From: Isoetes taiwanensis
Taxonomy: Eukaryota > Streptophyta > Lycopodiopsida > Isoetales > Isoetaceae
NCBI GenBank assembly: GCA_021234155.1
Contig: JAJEKV010000012.1
Coordinates: forward strand, 9,328,448 to 9,392,447
Reading direction: 5' to 3'
DNA length: 64,000 bases
How positions within the stretch are numbered: the first letter of the stretch is position 1; the number at the start of each line of letters is the position of its first letter. Both the position numbers and the translations under genes were made by a program. This document shows positions 34,891 to 46,884 of the stretch, piece by piece. A model generated the notes under the pieces. The model was given only the letters and a program-made list of their open reading frames with translations, searched no databases and had not been told where the DNA came from.

Positions 34891-35767
34891 AGCTTCACTA
34901 TGGGCACTGATTCTTGTAGGAGGTATGCGTTTTAGTATTCTCATCTTAGATGTATTTCGTTTGTTAACTCATTTTTAAAGTATTGTGTGGATTAAACAAA
35001 CAGTCATGAGGACGAGAAGCAGAGGCGAAGAAGGGCGGCAGATAGCAGGAGGCAACATCCACAAAGCCCTTTCTTAACGAATATTCCTCATCTGTAGATT
35101 CTCCAGGTGCTCTTAATCCCTGCCTTCGAGCTTCATCTCTAATATTCTCCTCTGATATCCCATTTGTAAGATAACTTGCTACATCATATTACTATTTCTT
35201 TCAGAAGCCGCTCCTTCAAATGATATGGATTTCAAGCTAACATGCTACCCACAGTCCTGCAGATCTTCTTTTTGACTAATGGCCCACACAATACTACGGC
35301 AAGGACCTCTTTTAGTGCCCCAGACTCTTGACAAGTCCGATTTATCGCAGGGGAAGGGTCCATGGGCAGCACCAGCTTTACGCTTTCTAGCAGCCCCTCT
35401 CATAGCAGACATGATCAATAAATAGAAACAAAGAGCAAACAGGGTTAGGACGCTAACCTGTTATCTGTGCAGGTCGCTCCAGCCTCCGTCCTCAGCGCAG
35501 CCTCATATAACAGACAACACCCAACCACAACTATCATGCCGAATCAGAAACCGTCATCTGCAAAATACCCAGGCTTTTCTTGGTGACACCTGAAGCAACC
35601 AAATCGACACTTCAGGCAGCCAAATTAGCATCCACCTCAATGATCGACACCTATAGTAGGCTCCATGCACGACCCAATCCAAATCTGAGAAAAAGACCAT
35701 GCCCCTTATCTAACACAGATCCACGTCGGTTTTCAAACACAGCCCAGGTGCCACCATCATAAAAAAA
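34891..35767. other. Unique sequence, no supported gene
   Basis: Only short frames are present. One on the minus strand (35412-35245, 55 residues, with basic ARKRKAG) has an ATG but no recognised family and is not called as a gene. Confidence 0.4.
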
Positions 35768-36329
35768 CAAAGTTTAAAATGAAACGCACTAATTTGCTCA
35801 AAACGCACTTCAAAAGGAATCTTTGAAAGATTCCCTAAAATCCCCCCAAAAAGGTCCCTTTTCATGGTATATTTGTGACAAGTGTGACAATTTGAAAATT
35901 TTAGGCATCATTTTTGAGGGGGGGTGTGAACTTAGCTTCCATTCAAAATTGTTTGACATCCCTTTTTGGCCCCCCTAGTTTGGTTTGAGAAATAGTAATA
36001 TTTTCAAAAACTAAACAAAATAGACATTGAAAAAAATAGCAAGCACACTAAAGTGCCAAAAAGGTATTTTATTCAAAGTTTTCAAAATCAATACAAAACT
36101 ATGAACAAAACTGTAAAAAATGCAACACATTTTGACATTGCCTCATTGAAGCAAACATTTTCACATGAAAGTATGCCTCATTGAACAAACTTACACTTTG
36201 AAGCGCCAAGTTGGAGTCGAAGACGCCGCTCTTCGCCTTATATACTTGCTCTTATTTGCTCATCCGTCTTGCTATAGACTTATGTATACCGCGAGGACAA
36301 TGCGTGGACATAACGTCTTCAAAATAAAT

Positions 36330-36687
36330 TTCTGGGTGGTATAAATTTATACCATAATAGGTAGTGTTGTGCGGATATAACATGCCAGAGAGTTCGCATG
36401 GTATAAATTTATACATAAAATGGACTCGGCGGTATAAATTTATACCGCCAAGAGGACTTCGAAAGTATAAATTTATCTGCCGAGAGCTCTCTCTTCATTG
36501 CGAGAGCTCCCCACGGTATAAATTTATACCGTGTGAGAGCTCCCTCATTATACTGCATGAGAGCTCTCTCGGTATAAATTTATCTGCATGACGACTCTCT
36601 CGTATAAATTTATACCGCAGATAACCTTCAGACAATCAATTTATACACATATATGTGTATATATATATAGTAATATATATACATACT

Positions 36688-36737
<50 letters not shown>

Positions 36738-36800
36738 AAAAGAGAACTCTTGCGGTATAAATCTATACGGAGAAACGGTATAAATTTATACCGAATTGCA
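36330..36800. repeat. Array of the palindrome CGGTATAAATTTATACCG
   Basis: The perfect 18-bp palindrome or close variants occur at about 36338, 36400, 36431, 36463, 36514, 36571, 36603, 36755 and 36776, with a further copy at 37482. They alternate with GAGAGCTC-type palindromes in 36480-36600. Spacing is irregular (about 30-60 bp). Confidence 0.85.
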
Positions 36801-36850
36801 TATATATATAAAACGTTTATATATATATATATGTATATATATATGCAGTC
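36650..36850. repeat. AT-rich microsatellite
   Basis: Long TA/AT dinucleotide runs with a few CA and GT interruptions, inside the hAT-like element. Confidence 0.95.
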
Positions 36851-38516
36851 TAGAGGTAAAGTATATATCGTGTAAAATCTTTTGGGGTCTTTCTTACTCG
36901 CCAAAGGGTTTGGCAACTGAAAACTACTAAAGTAACACACATAAGGGATAATTTTACGCACTTTTCTTAGTTTTTTAGTCTAAAAAGTTCTAAAACGGTT
37001 CTAAAATTTCTGAGCTTGTAATGCAATGTTAGAGCATAAAGTAGTCGAATCATGTTGTTATTTCTACTTTTTTTTCTCTACATACATGCGAACTTCACTT
37101 GAGGCAACTAAAAATTGCTACTAAAGGCAAAAGAACTCCAAAATATTATGGTGACACGGTGTTTTGACTAGAAGGAAACCACGTGGTTTATCCAGAGGGG
37201 AGCGAGGAGTAGCAACCCCTTAGAAGTTTACCTATTTATTTACAAAATATTTAGGAAAGGGTAAAAATGACGAATACTTCAACGCCAGAGAAATGTGCAT
37301 GGTGCCCACTTTCTGAGATGCGTAATTGTGATGAATATGCTCAACATTGCTAAGGAGATTGACTATCTCCCCGAAGCATCACCATGTTGTAGATTGGTAT
37401 GTGCGTTCAAAAATACATCTCCGAGAATAAAAAAGGAGGGCATGTAATCACATGGCTTCATTACTTCAACTTTTGTATCCTCGGTATAAATTTATACTGC
37501 ATCATCAACTAAAACTTCAGCTTAACTACAAAATATCGTGGATGTATTGGTAATTGTAATACTATGTGATGCAAAAACAATGGTTTGTCATTCAAGAAGT
37601 TTGTTCAACTGCCTCCCAATGTGTTTTAAGGTCCATTAGGATGTTCAGCCAAAATGGTTGTGAAATAACAAATTTCCTGTCTTCTAAAACAACTAATATA
37701 AAAAATTTCAAGGACAAGGTACAAAAGCATCTAATTTCTTCATACGAATTTGCCCCATAGTAAATCTTTGAATTTCATTGTAGTTCTTTCCCCCTCTACA
37801 ATGGGATTTTTTGTGTGTGTGTGTTTTTCCTTAATACTAAGTCTTCTTAAAATGTCTGTTTTCACGAGCAATTTTATAAATCTTTGGACTAAAGATAATA
37901 AAAAGGCCCTTTTTAGAGGGATTTCAGAATTTTATAAATTTTCAGAAGGAATCTTTCAAACGCACTTCTTAAATAAGTGCGTTTCATTTTAAACCTTGTT
38001 AAAATACGTATTTGAATACGAATACTAGAATTAACCTTCCAGTATCATATGTTAGAAAACTACTATTTTTGATAGCGGACACATTACCATATAATTACCA
38101 CATTTTAACTGCATAAGTTATTATATAAATTCCATCACCATGATCTTTTATGATAACCCCACCCTAAGTAATTAGAGCAATTCTTGATCTTGTCTGCATG
38201 TTTGAGGACTGCATAATTAATGAGACTTCACAATGTATAGGAATCCTAGATCCTATTTATTTCGAAGAAGAATCGAAGAATTAATACCATGGGAACAATT
38301 TTAGTAGCCAGCACATGATTTGAATCCAAGAGAGGTGAAATTAAAGCACATGTAAGTAGATCAAAGCGAGGGCAGAGCGGAAGTCCTATATAACCACGAC
38401 CAAAGGGATATCCACGATCAAATCGAAAAAAAAAAAAAAAAAAAAAAGCAACTAAAAAAGGCTAGAGCAATTACCTTAATTGATAAGCAGAAGAAAGGTA
38501 ACGAAAAAACCCTAGG

Positions 38517-38610
38517 CCGTCCGATCTAGGGCTGAATCTAAGCCGCCCTAATATGGGGCTGAATCTAAGCCGTCTTATCTAGGGTTGAATCTAAGCCATC
38601 AATCAAGGGC
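38517..38610. repeat. Minisatellite, three to four copies of about 27 bp
   Basis: Copies read CCGTCCGATCTAGGGCTGAAT, CCGCCCTAATATGGGGCTGAAT and CCGTCTTATCTAGGGTTGAAT (first bases only), each continuing to CTAAG, then a partial copy. The flanks 37999-38516 and 38611-38890 show no gene. Confidence 0.75.
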
Positions 38611-38889
38611 TCATTTACAACAGACATACCATATAACTTTATAGAAAATAATAATACAATGGGTGCTTCTTTTTATACTTACTAATACAATAGTTGAGTC
38701 ATTCTAATTTCCAGCGGCGTAATTTCAGACTACCATGCCACCTACAACAATATGTAGCAAAATAACAGGGGGTTCCAGGGGGATTTGATATCGATGTAAA
38801 AATAACAATTCCTAAAATCATAGACCATATATCCCTAAAACAATTGAATGGGTTGTTATAAAAAAAAACATAGATTCAAGATAAAAAAT

Positions 38890-39020
38890 AATCATATTAG
38901 CTTACTAGGTATATTGGTTAAAGTAGTCTTATTAGGATATTAAGTTATTTTGTTAGAGGTTCGAGCCCCCGTATTTCATATTCTAAAATCTTAGGCAAAG
39001 CCGTATAGAGGTTTGATATT
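38890..39020 (+). repeat. tRNA-derived SINE-like fragment
   Basis: TAGCTTACTAGGTATATTGGTTAAAG (38897-38922) resembles a pol III A box in tRNA context. GGTTCGAGCCC at 38958-38968 is a B box at a tRNA-like distance. The tail length is uncertain. Confidence 0.45.
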
Positions 39021-39604
39021 CCCTCAAAACTTTAGGTAGAATCGTATTTCATATTTCAAAATTATAGGCGCCTCCAATCATAAATGATTATAAGCGAAAC
39101 GAGAGGTGCGCACAGGACCCAACATACAATCTAGGTCGTAGGATCGATGAATCTGACGATTGTGGTAGTCCAGGGTGCACTTCATTTAGAATATGTAGCA
39201 AAATAACAAGGAATGCTATTTTCGTTGAATGATCCTATGTCAGTGGCAACCAAGTAAAATTTGGGGACAAAGGGCACTCCCCAACTATAGCTTTCCCTGT
39301 TTAATTCGATGGGCGGCTCCTGGCTGCCGCCAATGCCAAGTGGATGGACTGCCGCCAGTGGCAAGTGGCAGCAGTAAAAAGGAAAGCTATCCCAAACAAC
39401 TTACCTTGTAAAAACTAAACAGATTTGTAGATAAATGTGAGGTGGGGCCATAGACGCGAGGCGTGCACGCGCCTCATTCATGTTAGCAACATGCCACATG
39501 GCTATATGCTCAATGTAATGCTAAGAAATTTCCTAGCGAGCTTCCTTTCCCTTGGAAGATTTTCTTTCCTTCCTTTGTTTGTCCTAAATGCCTTTGTACT
39601 GCAT

Positions 39605-39620
39605 TTATATAAAAAAAATA
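39605..39620 (+). promoter_or_regulatory. TATA box of the AP2/ERF gene
   Basis: TTTATATAAAAAAAATA about 95 bp upstream of the ATG at 39703, the distance expected for a plant core promoter plus short leader. Confidence 0.5.
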
Positions 39621-39702
39621 GATAAACAGATAGTACTCTGTACTGCATTTATACCTGTCCATTTATTCCTGGGACGATCTTATTTTTGTACCAAAATCGA
39701 GC

Positions 39703-40698
39703 ATGTGTCGCCAAAGAATCGAGGATACTACAGAAGGCAGCGTCTATGCCATTCCGGCAGCTTCAAGATTGAACAGTCTGTTCAAAAAAGGAAGCGACTA
39801 TGTTGCTAATACAGAGCATAATATATTTTCTCAAGCTCCAGAATACCATGGCTTCGGCGATTCATTCATACAGCCCATGGCAGGTAAACGGTTCGTTTTT
39901 TTGCTCTAATATTGTTAAGCTATGAAGTAAAGCGGCATGCTGAGGTTGTGCTCTGTCACAGTGTTTGAGGACTGTGGAGATATTTACACCATTGCAAAGG
40001 TGCAGCAGAGATGCGAGAAAAAAAGAGGGCATTTTGTGGGGGTGAGACAGAGGAGATCGGGCAAGTGGGTAGCAGAGATTAGAGATAAAAATAAGAAGGC
40101 TAGGATATGGCTTGGATCGTTCAATACAGCAGAAGAGGCTGCCATAGCCTATGATATGGAGGCCAGCAGAATAAGGGGTGCCAAGGCTAAGCTCAACTTC
40201 AGAAATGGCGCGCCGGATCTCGGGCTCGTGCTTAGCGCCACTCAAACATGTTCCAAGACCAAGAGAAGAAGGAAGAGCTCCAAGAGAATGGCAAAGAGTA
40301 ATGGCACCGAGGCATCCCCATCAGAGGCCATATCCCCCGACATGGATATGGCCTCTGATGGGGTCTCTTCCATGGCCTCACATGGTGCTATAGAAGAAAG
40401 AAAGAATGATTTTTATCGTAAAGAGCTCCCTCAAGAAGCCTTGCGAGGGGCATCATTAGACAGAGAAGAAGATGTCCCTCCTCAAAAGGATGAACCTCCC
40501 CTTCAAAACGAAGATGATGCCTCTCTTGGAAACCTCTGGCTCAATTCTCTTGAGGATGTTGCGGAACTTGACCTTGTTAGTCAGGTCTTTGGCCTTGGCC
40601 AAGGATCTCATGGGCGACGCCAGGAACCTTTGATACGACTTCCCATGTGGAAGTTTGATGAGGCCTTCTTTACCAATTGCCCAGGCCCTTGTTTTTAA
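39703..40698 (+). CDS. AP2/ERF-family transcription factor (two exons)
   Basis: Exon 1 is 39703-39883, intron 39884-39961 (CAG/GTAAAC ... CACAG), exon 2 39962-40698. The junction keeps the frame and gives 305 residues. The single AP2 domain runs [19 protein letters not shown] ... [19 protein letters not shown] ... RGAKAKLNF, with the WLG, AYD and RG landmarks. The HFVGVRQR...WVAEI form is closer to RAP2.11-like ERF group X than to the DREB group. A basic stretch ([14 protein letters not shown]) after the domain is a likely nuclear signal. The acidic, Ser-rich C-terminus could activate transcription. It binds GCC-box-like DNA in the nucleus by family knowledge; targets are unknown. No repeats interrupt it, so it looks like an intact host gene. 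Confidence 0.9.
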
Positions 40699-41689
40699 GT
40701 TCATAAGTTTTGATTCTCATGCCATCATCTTCCACTTGTTTGGGTGTTGTCTAGATTGCCTCATTGGAAACTAGCTTGTGCACTAAAACATGAAACACAA
40801 TGCCCCACATTTCTGCCCAGGATATATATATACCCATGTTATATTGATTCCAATGCTTTTTATTCCCATCGGCGACACCCTCCTATATGTTCCTAACGGG
40901 GCCCATTTCTTAAATCTCGTGAGCCATACCCTACCATCGACATAGATTCAATGATCTAGATCGTCTGTCGCCTCATGCAATTCTAGTGTCTACAGTAATT
41001 TATTCTGGAATCTCCACTGCATGGATCCTAATAGCACATCGCAATGCCGCAGTTTATTAATGCTTTCTGGAAGGATTCCTTCAACACCATAGAGACCAAG
41101 CTTTGGATTAGCAGACCAAACGCACCAATAGGATTCTGGAAGACATGTTACGGAATTACATCTAGAAAAAGCAATCTTGGATTATTATTATTATTTTTTT
41201 TTTCCGGGGGGGAGAGGGGGCTGGTCCATCGGCTGCGCACTTGAGCGCAAAACTAAAATTGCAATCGTGCAAGCATTTCAATGGCTATGCATATGAAATG
41301 GCAACATGCCTAACAAGATTGCCTATATGGAAAAGTAAATTGCTTGCCAAGCTAGCACAGCCACCTCAAGTTATAAGGTGTCAAAGTGGTGGGGGTACTG
41401 ATACCACAAGGGCTGAGGTTATAGCCCCCTAGGATACCAGGGTGCCCATTGAAGGATGCAATGATAGGCCATGAAGAAACTTGAAGGACAAGCAATATTT
41501 TTTTTAAATAAACTTGATAAATATCTTTTTGCAACAACCTTTAATTTGACAGTAATTTTTAATAGTTATCAAAATGTTTTGTAACTATATTAGCATAGTA
41601 AAACCGAAATTTAACATACTCAAGGTAACATTCACGGAAATGTTTTATCATACTCAAAAGTTGAAGTAAGTTCTGCATGCTGTGAGCAG
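40699..41689. other. Intergenic, no gene seen
   Basis: It holds the AP2/ERF gene's 3' flank, a TTATTATTA/poly-T/poly-G run at 41180-41220 and otherwise unremarkable sequence. Confidence 0.5.
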
Positions 41690-42500
41690 AGATAGCCATC
41701 TTATGACGTCAAGTTCGCAAGCCTGAAGAAAATATCCTGCATCATTTAGATATCCTGCATGTGCAGGAAGATCAACCATGCGGTTAATTCAATTAATGCT
41801 ATAAGTAAGTTCATGTTCTTCTATTATTGACCTGAAGTAACAACAACCTTCATCAATAAAGCCAGGCTACATGTAGAAAAAATGCTAGTAAGGCTCTATC
41901 ATTTGGCTTAATACGCATTTTCTGCATGCCATTGAAGCATTCTTCAACCAAGCTAACATTGTCTGACCTCGCATAACTGCAAGCATTGCAGCCCATTAAA
42001 CCACATTCTTATTTAGAGACTCCTCAACTATCTTGCCATGTCTGGTTTCCACACTTGGCATACATATCAACAAGAGCAGCCATGACCACAATGTCAAACT
42101 GAAGTCCATTTCTTATGATCTCATTATGAAACAACCTTCCATGCCCTAACGATCCCATGTCACCACATGCCTTTTAAGTACTCAAAAATGTCTGCCTCTA
42201 GTCTTAGATTTTTATACTGCATTTCTTGAAAGTTCTAATGCATGAAGCCCATCTCCATGCCGAGTATAACCTACAATCTGTGCATTCCAATACAAATATC
42301 TTAATTTTGTAGTCTATTAAATATATTTTGTGCCTCCTCAAGGTACCACGTTCAGAGTATATATCAACAAGGGAGTTATCAATAAGGGAATCTAACTCAA
42401 GGCCACTATTAGTGATCTGGCTCTGAACTAACATTCCATATTCAATTGCTTCCATGATGGCACATGCTTTTAGGATGCTTAAAAATCTTCTAGGATGCTT
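41690..42500 (-). pseudogene. PLS-type pentatricopeptide repeat (PPR) pseudogene
   Basis: The minus strand reads, in order, FLSILKACAIMEAIEYGMLVQSQITNSGLELD...NSLVDIYSERGTL, then LKACGDMGSLGHGRLFHNEIIRNGLQFDIVVMAALVDMYAKCGN, then LVEECFNGMQKMRIKPND and VDLPAHAGYLNDAGYFLQA (only segments are quoted here). These are consecutive L/S/P-type PPR repeats in changing frames with stops, and neither a start nor an E/DYW tail is intact. Such proteins bind organellar RNA. This copy is a decayed fragment. Confidence 0.8.
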
Positions 42501-42612
42501 GAAAATGTATTGTTGTCTGGCTTTAAAAAGCACAATTTCATTAATTATGGACAATACCTGAATTTATGGATCATTTTTTAATACACTTGCATCAATGACT
42601 CTTTTTCATACA

Positions 42613-45600
42613 CTAATTGACATCCCCTGCGAGTGCTGCATATGCTTCAGTAGCATGCACAGGTATCTTGATAGTATTAGGTATCTTCTTCTTGTTTGAT
42701 GGCTCCCAAGCGTAGTCGATAGTCTCTAGTTCTATGCGGTCACTTACAGTCGTTGGCCTCCATCTCTTCTTCCAGCAATTGGCATAATTAGCTGGGTAGA
42801 CTTGGTTCCTCACTGGGATTGGCTCCCACCAAGTCACCAGAATAGTCTCAAAGTTCTCCTTCTTATCATCCATTTGTGGCCCGGGGGTTTCACCTACTAT
42901 AAAGGGGATATGCACGTGCGTTAATGGGGTCAGCAAAAAACCCTCCATATACGCCTTGTCCAACCTTCTAAACACCCCTTCCCGTATACATATTACACTG
43001 GATTCTCCCCCAGAAAACCCCCTAGCCAAGCCCCTATCCGTATATATACACATACGGTTTAAGATAAAAAAAAACCCACCCCATTCACTCACATGTTATA
43101 TACGCCTTAAATTATGTGACATCCCCGGGATTTGTGGCTCCTTAGTAGCTAGGCCCACCCAAGTACCATAAACATACCTTTCTTCAAATCTTTGTATGGA
43201 TTGAATTCCGGTACAGGTTTGTCCTTCCACGGACCGACATAAGGAGGAGTGATAGTAGCAATGGGTTCCACCACAACCGCTACATCAGGTGGAGCTCGCT
43301 CTTGCTTAGTACGTGGCCAGAAGTCATAGTAAGTGCCTTCGTCACTGCTGATATTCCCCAGTTCTTGCAAGAGTCTCATCCAATATTCAATCGTTGACGT
43401 GAACTGTGCCGAGTACTTGGCTGTTTCTGGAGCACCCTTGTTACTGGTTGAACAAGCAACCCAATGCAATATATGCTTGTGGATACTGTTTTGCAGCAGG
43501 CCAAGGTCCTTCACCGATTTTTTGGGAGGAAGCAGCTTAGGATATCCAACTGGCATCATGGACTTGCCGTCGTCTTTTTCTTTCCATATCTTTATTCCAC
43601 TAGCAGGCAACCAATCCATGTAAGTGGGTCGAGCTTTGTAATACATGACTGGCCAATCACCATTCATAGCAAATCTGAAAGTTAGAGGGGTGCTGTGACC
43701 CGTCAATCTATCATCCCCATCTGGTATGTAGCCTTCTATAAAACCCTTCCAATCCGGAACTTTGTCAACAACATAGGGCACAGGTGTATTCAAGTTGCAT
43801 TTGTGGAATTCATACAGTAGTTCTGGCATTGTGAGCACCTCGGCCTTCTTTAAAGATGATGAGAAGTTACCAAACAAGGCATCGATATCCTCATGTGTAT
43901 GACCGGGCATCATGAACCCTAGCTCAATCTCTTCAAACACACCAAGATATACTAGGTAAGAAAGATAGGAGAAGACACACCTATTCTTGTTCTGTCCAGA
44001 TGCGTTGTCCAGCTGCAAATAAAGTATCTTGGGCAGAGGCTTCAATGATGGTCCCTCTGCCTGTGGCAAATTAGCAGGTATGCTGCTATTGGATAGTGAC
44101 AACTTTGACTCCAAGGTCGTGGTGTCTCGCAAGAAGGACATCCATTTTGGAGCAGATGATTCAGGCACTGACATGTGGCCTCCTGCATACTCGTGCACCA
44201 TCTCTAATCTCTTCAAGATGCTATTCAAAGAACCTACATGGAAGTTAGAGTCATCTGGCCATAAGTCCAGGGCAAAGTTTCCATAGCTTCCATTTCCATG
44301 ACCATGAGTCAGTGCACCAGTCAATGATGTTTTGAGCTTGTTAGGTCTCTAGAGAGACTTCACAGATTGTTGCAATTTCGGAATCATTGTTTTTGCTTGA
44401 TCCATTTTGTCGTGAATAATACAAACATATTGGCCGGGATACCTGTGGGAGTATAATCTCCACGACCAGTATTGTGTGCGACATGAGGCCTGCTCTAGTC
44501 TATGCACTCTTCTTTGATCATGCAGTATCCTCCTCTCTCCTTCATCCTTGGTCTTCAGTAACTTTGTACGGATCACCTCGCACGTATCGCATTTGGAGAA
44601 TGCAATTTTCTTTGCGATGCTGACATCCCGGAAGCTCTGCCTCCACATTCTATGAAACCCAGTCGATGATACCTTCTTGCCAGTCAGTGCCACAACCTCT
44701 GTATTAACCTCTCGAGAATGCTGGACTTCGTAAACATTGCAGGCAACTTCGTGATGTTCTCTCTTATCCCCTCCTCGTTTCTCCTGCCGCGGTGGGGCAA
44801 AGATTCACAGTTTTCCCTCACAAATATGGAAAACACGGCCTCGCATGCCAATGTCGAGGAACGAGGCTTCATGGTGCCGCAGTTGCCATGTTCGGCCTTG
44901 TGTGCACCCTCAAGAAATTGGGCATTCCACTTCGAATATGCCAACTTTGAGATCCCGAGACCAAGGTACCACGCCCTCTCGCAAACGAGATTCCCTTGCA
45001 GCACTAGTCTTCCCACTCTTCGACCTTTCATGTTGTTGCCGAACATGTCATAAACAAAAGTAACCCTATCACTAGATTTCATGGCAAGGAATTCCTTTCG
45101 CATGTTAACAACTTGATTCGTAGAGAACTTGAGGCAACATCTATTTTTGCAGCACAAGGTCCTCCTGTAACTGAGGATAGCATTCTGAGTGGTGAGACGA
45201 ACAAGTTTTGGTGGTCTTACAACCTTCCTGGACTGTCGGGAATGAAAAGTGTAATGTCGTTTCTCATAATTTGGGTGCTTTTGATGCTCTGAGCTGCCCT
45301 GGCTGGACACTATATCTGCTTCCTGTTGTGGTGTCGCGGTCAATATCTCCGAGACCTTCATTTCGCCAACACGAATGAGGTCATTGTTCCATCTCACGAG
45401 CATCCCCCGGTTTCAGCAGCTGCAAGCATCCCTGGCAACGGATGTTCAATTCAGAAGGGGGGGGGGAGGGGGGGAAGGGAAGGACCTTCGGTAACAAATA
45501 CTCCCACAAACTTAAAACCCGGCCCGGTCACACTGCTTTGCATCATCGGGGCCAGTGAATGATATGAATCCCTTTCCGGCGATAATGGAGTCACAAGAGT

Positions 45601-46002
45601 GCCATATCTCACAATCCATTTCAAGAAGGGTATATCTTGTCAGCGGTTGTGCCTCCTTTCCCACATCTGTCCGTTGTCTTTTACTAGGGACGTCATTAAC
45701 AGACGACTCACGAGCATCTTCACTTCTCCAGAGAACGAATGAGCCCTTTCTTCTGCTATTGTGTTTGCATCTGGAGTCGGCCAAGGAAGGGTATGGTGGC
45801 CTTCGATCACTTCCTCCATACCAACGCTCACTACTCCATTCGGTATTTCCTTGAAGTGGCATTGTGTCATTTGCCCCACAACTCCTTTTGCTACCAGACG
45901 ATCATTAAGGAAGAGATACACAACCTGCACAAGGATTTCAGTAGTGTTAAAACCGAATAAGGACGTGAGAAAGCAATGCGAAAGACATAGGGGTATGGCC
46001 AT
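42613..46002 (-). CDS. DUF7869 (DDE/RNase H-fold, transposase-like) protein gene, multi-exon with defects
   Basis: The minus strand carries an N-terminal part (46002-45512, VVYLFLNDRLVAKGVVGQM...LPWPTPDANT, weakly like plant DUF8039, with a one-base shift near 45740) and a middle part (45403-44684, DMFGNNMKGRRVGRLVLQGNLVCERAWYLGLG). From 44693 comes the core: FSKCDTCEVIRTK, YVCIIHDKMDQAKTMIPKL, LYLQLDNASGQNKNR, FMMPGHTHEDIDALFGNF. The Asp-rich motifs IHDKMD, QLDNASGQNKN and GHTHEDID are the DUF7869 signature and look like a DDE-type catalytic set. A single in-frame TAG (44349-44351) interrupts the core. A donor after DLKKG (about 43173) joins to GETPGPQMDDKK (about 42892), ending YAALAGDVN. 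The family is common in plant and animal mobile elements. Exon limits upstream of 44693 are uncertain. Confidence 0.7.
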
Positions 46003-46424
46003 TCAATGGTTACACGGACAATGAAATTGGGAGATCAGCACTTACGTGGTTTTCTCCAAAAGCGTTTGGAGTGTTTTTTTCTATGATCCCAATTAGCGGC
46101 ATAGTGTGACGTAGCATTTTGCTATTAAAATATCGGTTACATTCGAATCATATTTGTATTGATGTCTAGGTTAAATACGGAGCATATAATATTTGACAAA
46201 AGGTTAAATAAGGAAGATATTGGATATTTATGGTATATTGCATGGCTCGAATTTTGAGACATGCAAATAATGGCATTTAATGATGGTTGATAGGCCTGGA
46301 AGTCTAATCATTCCTACGAATTCTACGTCAAATCCGCCATATATCTGTTCATGCTTAGTTTGGCGCATATTCTCCGCTCATTCTCCGTCTAATCTTTGCC
46401 AGAATTCTCCTCCCGACCTGTGTC
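46003..46424. promoter_or_regulatory. Possible shared promoter region between divergent genes
   Basis: About 420 bp between the 5' end of the DUF7869 gene (minus) and the acidic-protein gene (plus). It is AT-rich. No TATA box can be assigned with confidence. Confidence 0.3.
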
Positions 46425-46846
46425 ATGAAGCGCTCCGCAGTCGAAGAGCCAGAGTTGTCCTCCAAGAGGCGTCTCTTACGGCTGGAGGAGGTCTTCCCTC
46501 CACTCTTCCCTCCACTCCAGAGTTTCCTTGCTTTTAATTCTTTCGATTCCTCTGATTTCTCTGATGAGGAATCAGAGATTGAGGAAGAAGAGGAACTCTC
46601 GGAGCAAGAGTATGTTACTGGTGTTCTTCAGGGATGGATCGAGGACTCGTCTGGAGAGGAGTGGTCGGAGGAAGAAGACGAGAAAGAAGAAGATGCCGAA
46701 TTTGAAGACGAGTCTGCAAATTTCAAGGACTTCCTGGAAATGCTGAATGGTAATTGCAGTTGTAGATTAATTTGTTTTAGAGTAAACCTAACAGGACTCC
46801 TCTTCTTTCTCGTGATGCAGATGGTGAAGAAGGCGAAGGAAATTGA
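46425..46846 (+). CDS. Small acidic protein, two exons
   Basis: The ATG at 46425 gives MKRSAVEEPELSSKRRLLRLEE, followed by long acidic runs (EESEIEEEEELSEQE, SSGEEWSEEEDEKEEDAEFEDE). A 71-bp intron (46750-46820, G/GTAATT ... GATGCAG) joins in frame to give a short acidic end DGEEGEGN and a stop at 46844-46846. Reading through the intron instead gives a hydrophobic tail, so splicing is the better model. The protein is about 116 residues with a basic KRR start. It resembles histone-chaperone-like or nuclear acidic proteins only in composition, and no family is recognised. It is divergently paired with the DUF7869 gene. Confidence 0.6.
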
Positions 46847-46884
46847 AATTGAAAGGGCCCCTTTTTTTTATTGTTTTGCTTTTT

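Larger units (their letters stand above)
35768..37998. mobile_element. Non-autonomous TIR DNA transposon, hAT-like (2.23 kb)
   Basis: The left end CAAAGTTTAAAATGAAACGC and the complement of the right end (CAAGGTTTAAAATGAAACGC) match at 19 of 20 positions. CGCACTT-type homology continues inward (ACGCACTTCAAAAGGAATCT against AAGAAGTGCGTTTGAAAGAT). CAAGG ends are typical of hAT elements. Flanking 8-mers TAAAAAAA and TTAAAATA agree at 6 of 8 positions, compatible with a decayed 8-bp target duplication. No transposase is encoded. The interior carries a palindrome array and an AT microsatellite. Confidence 0.65.

Noticed and set aside
35245-35412. Small basic ORF (55 residues) on the minus strand
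   Set aside because: No homology, promoter or conservation evidence; length within chance expectation.
36588-36961. Open frames made of Tyr/Ile repeats
   Set aside because: They are translations of the AT microsatellite.
44718-45053. Plus-strand open frames over the DUF7869 gene
   Set aside because: The motifs and conserved order are on the minus strand; these are shadows.
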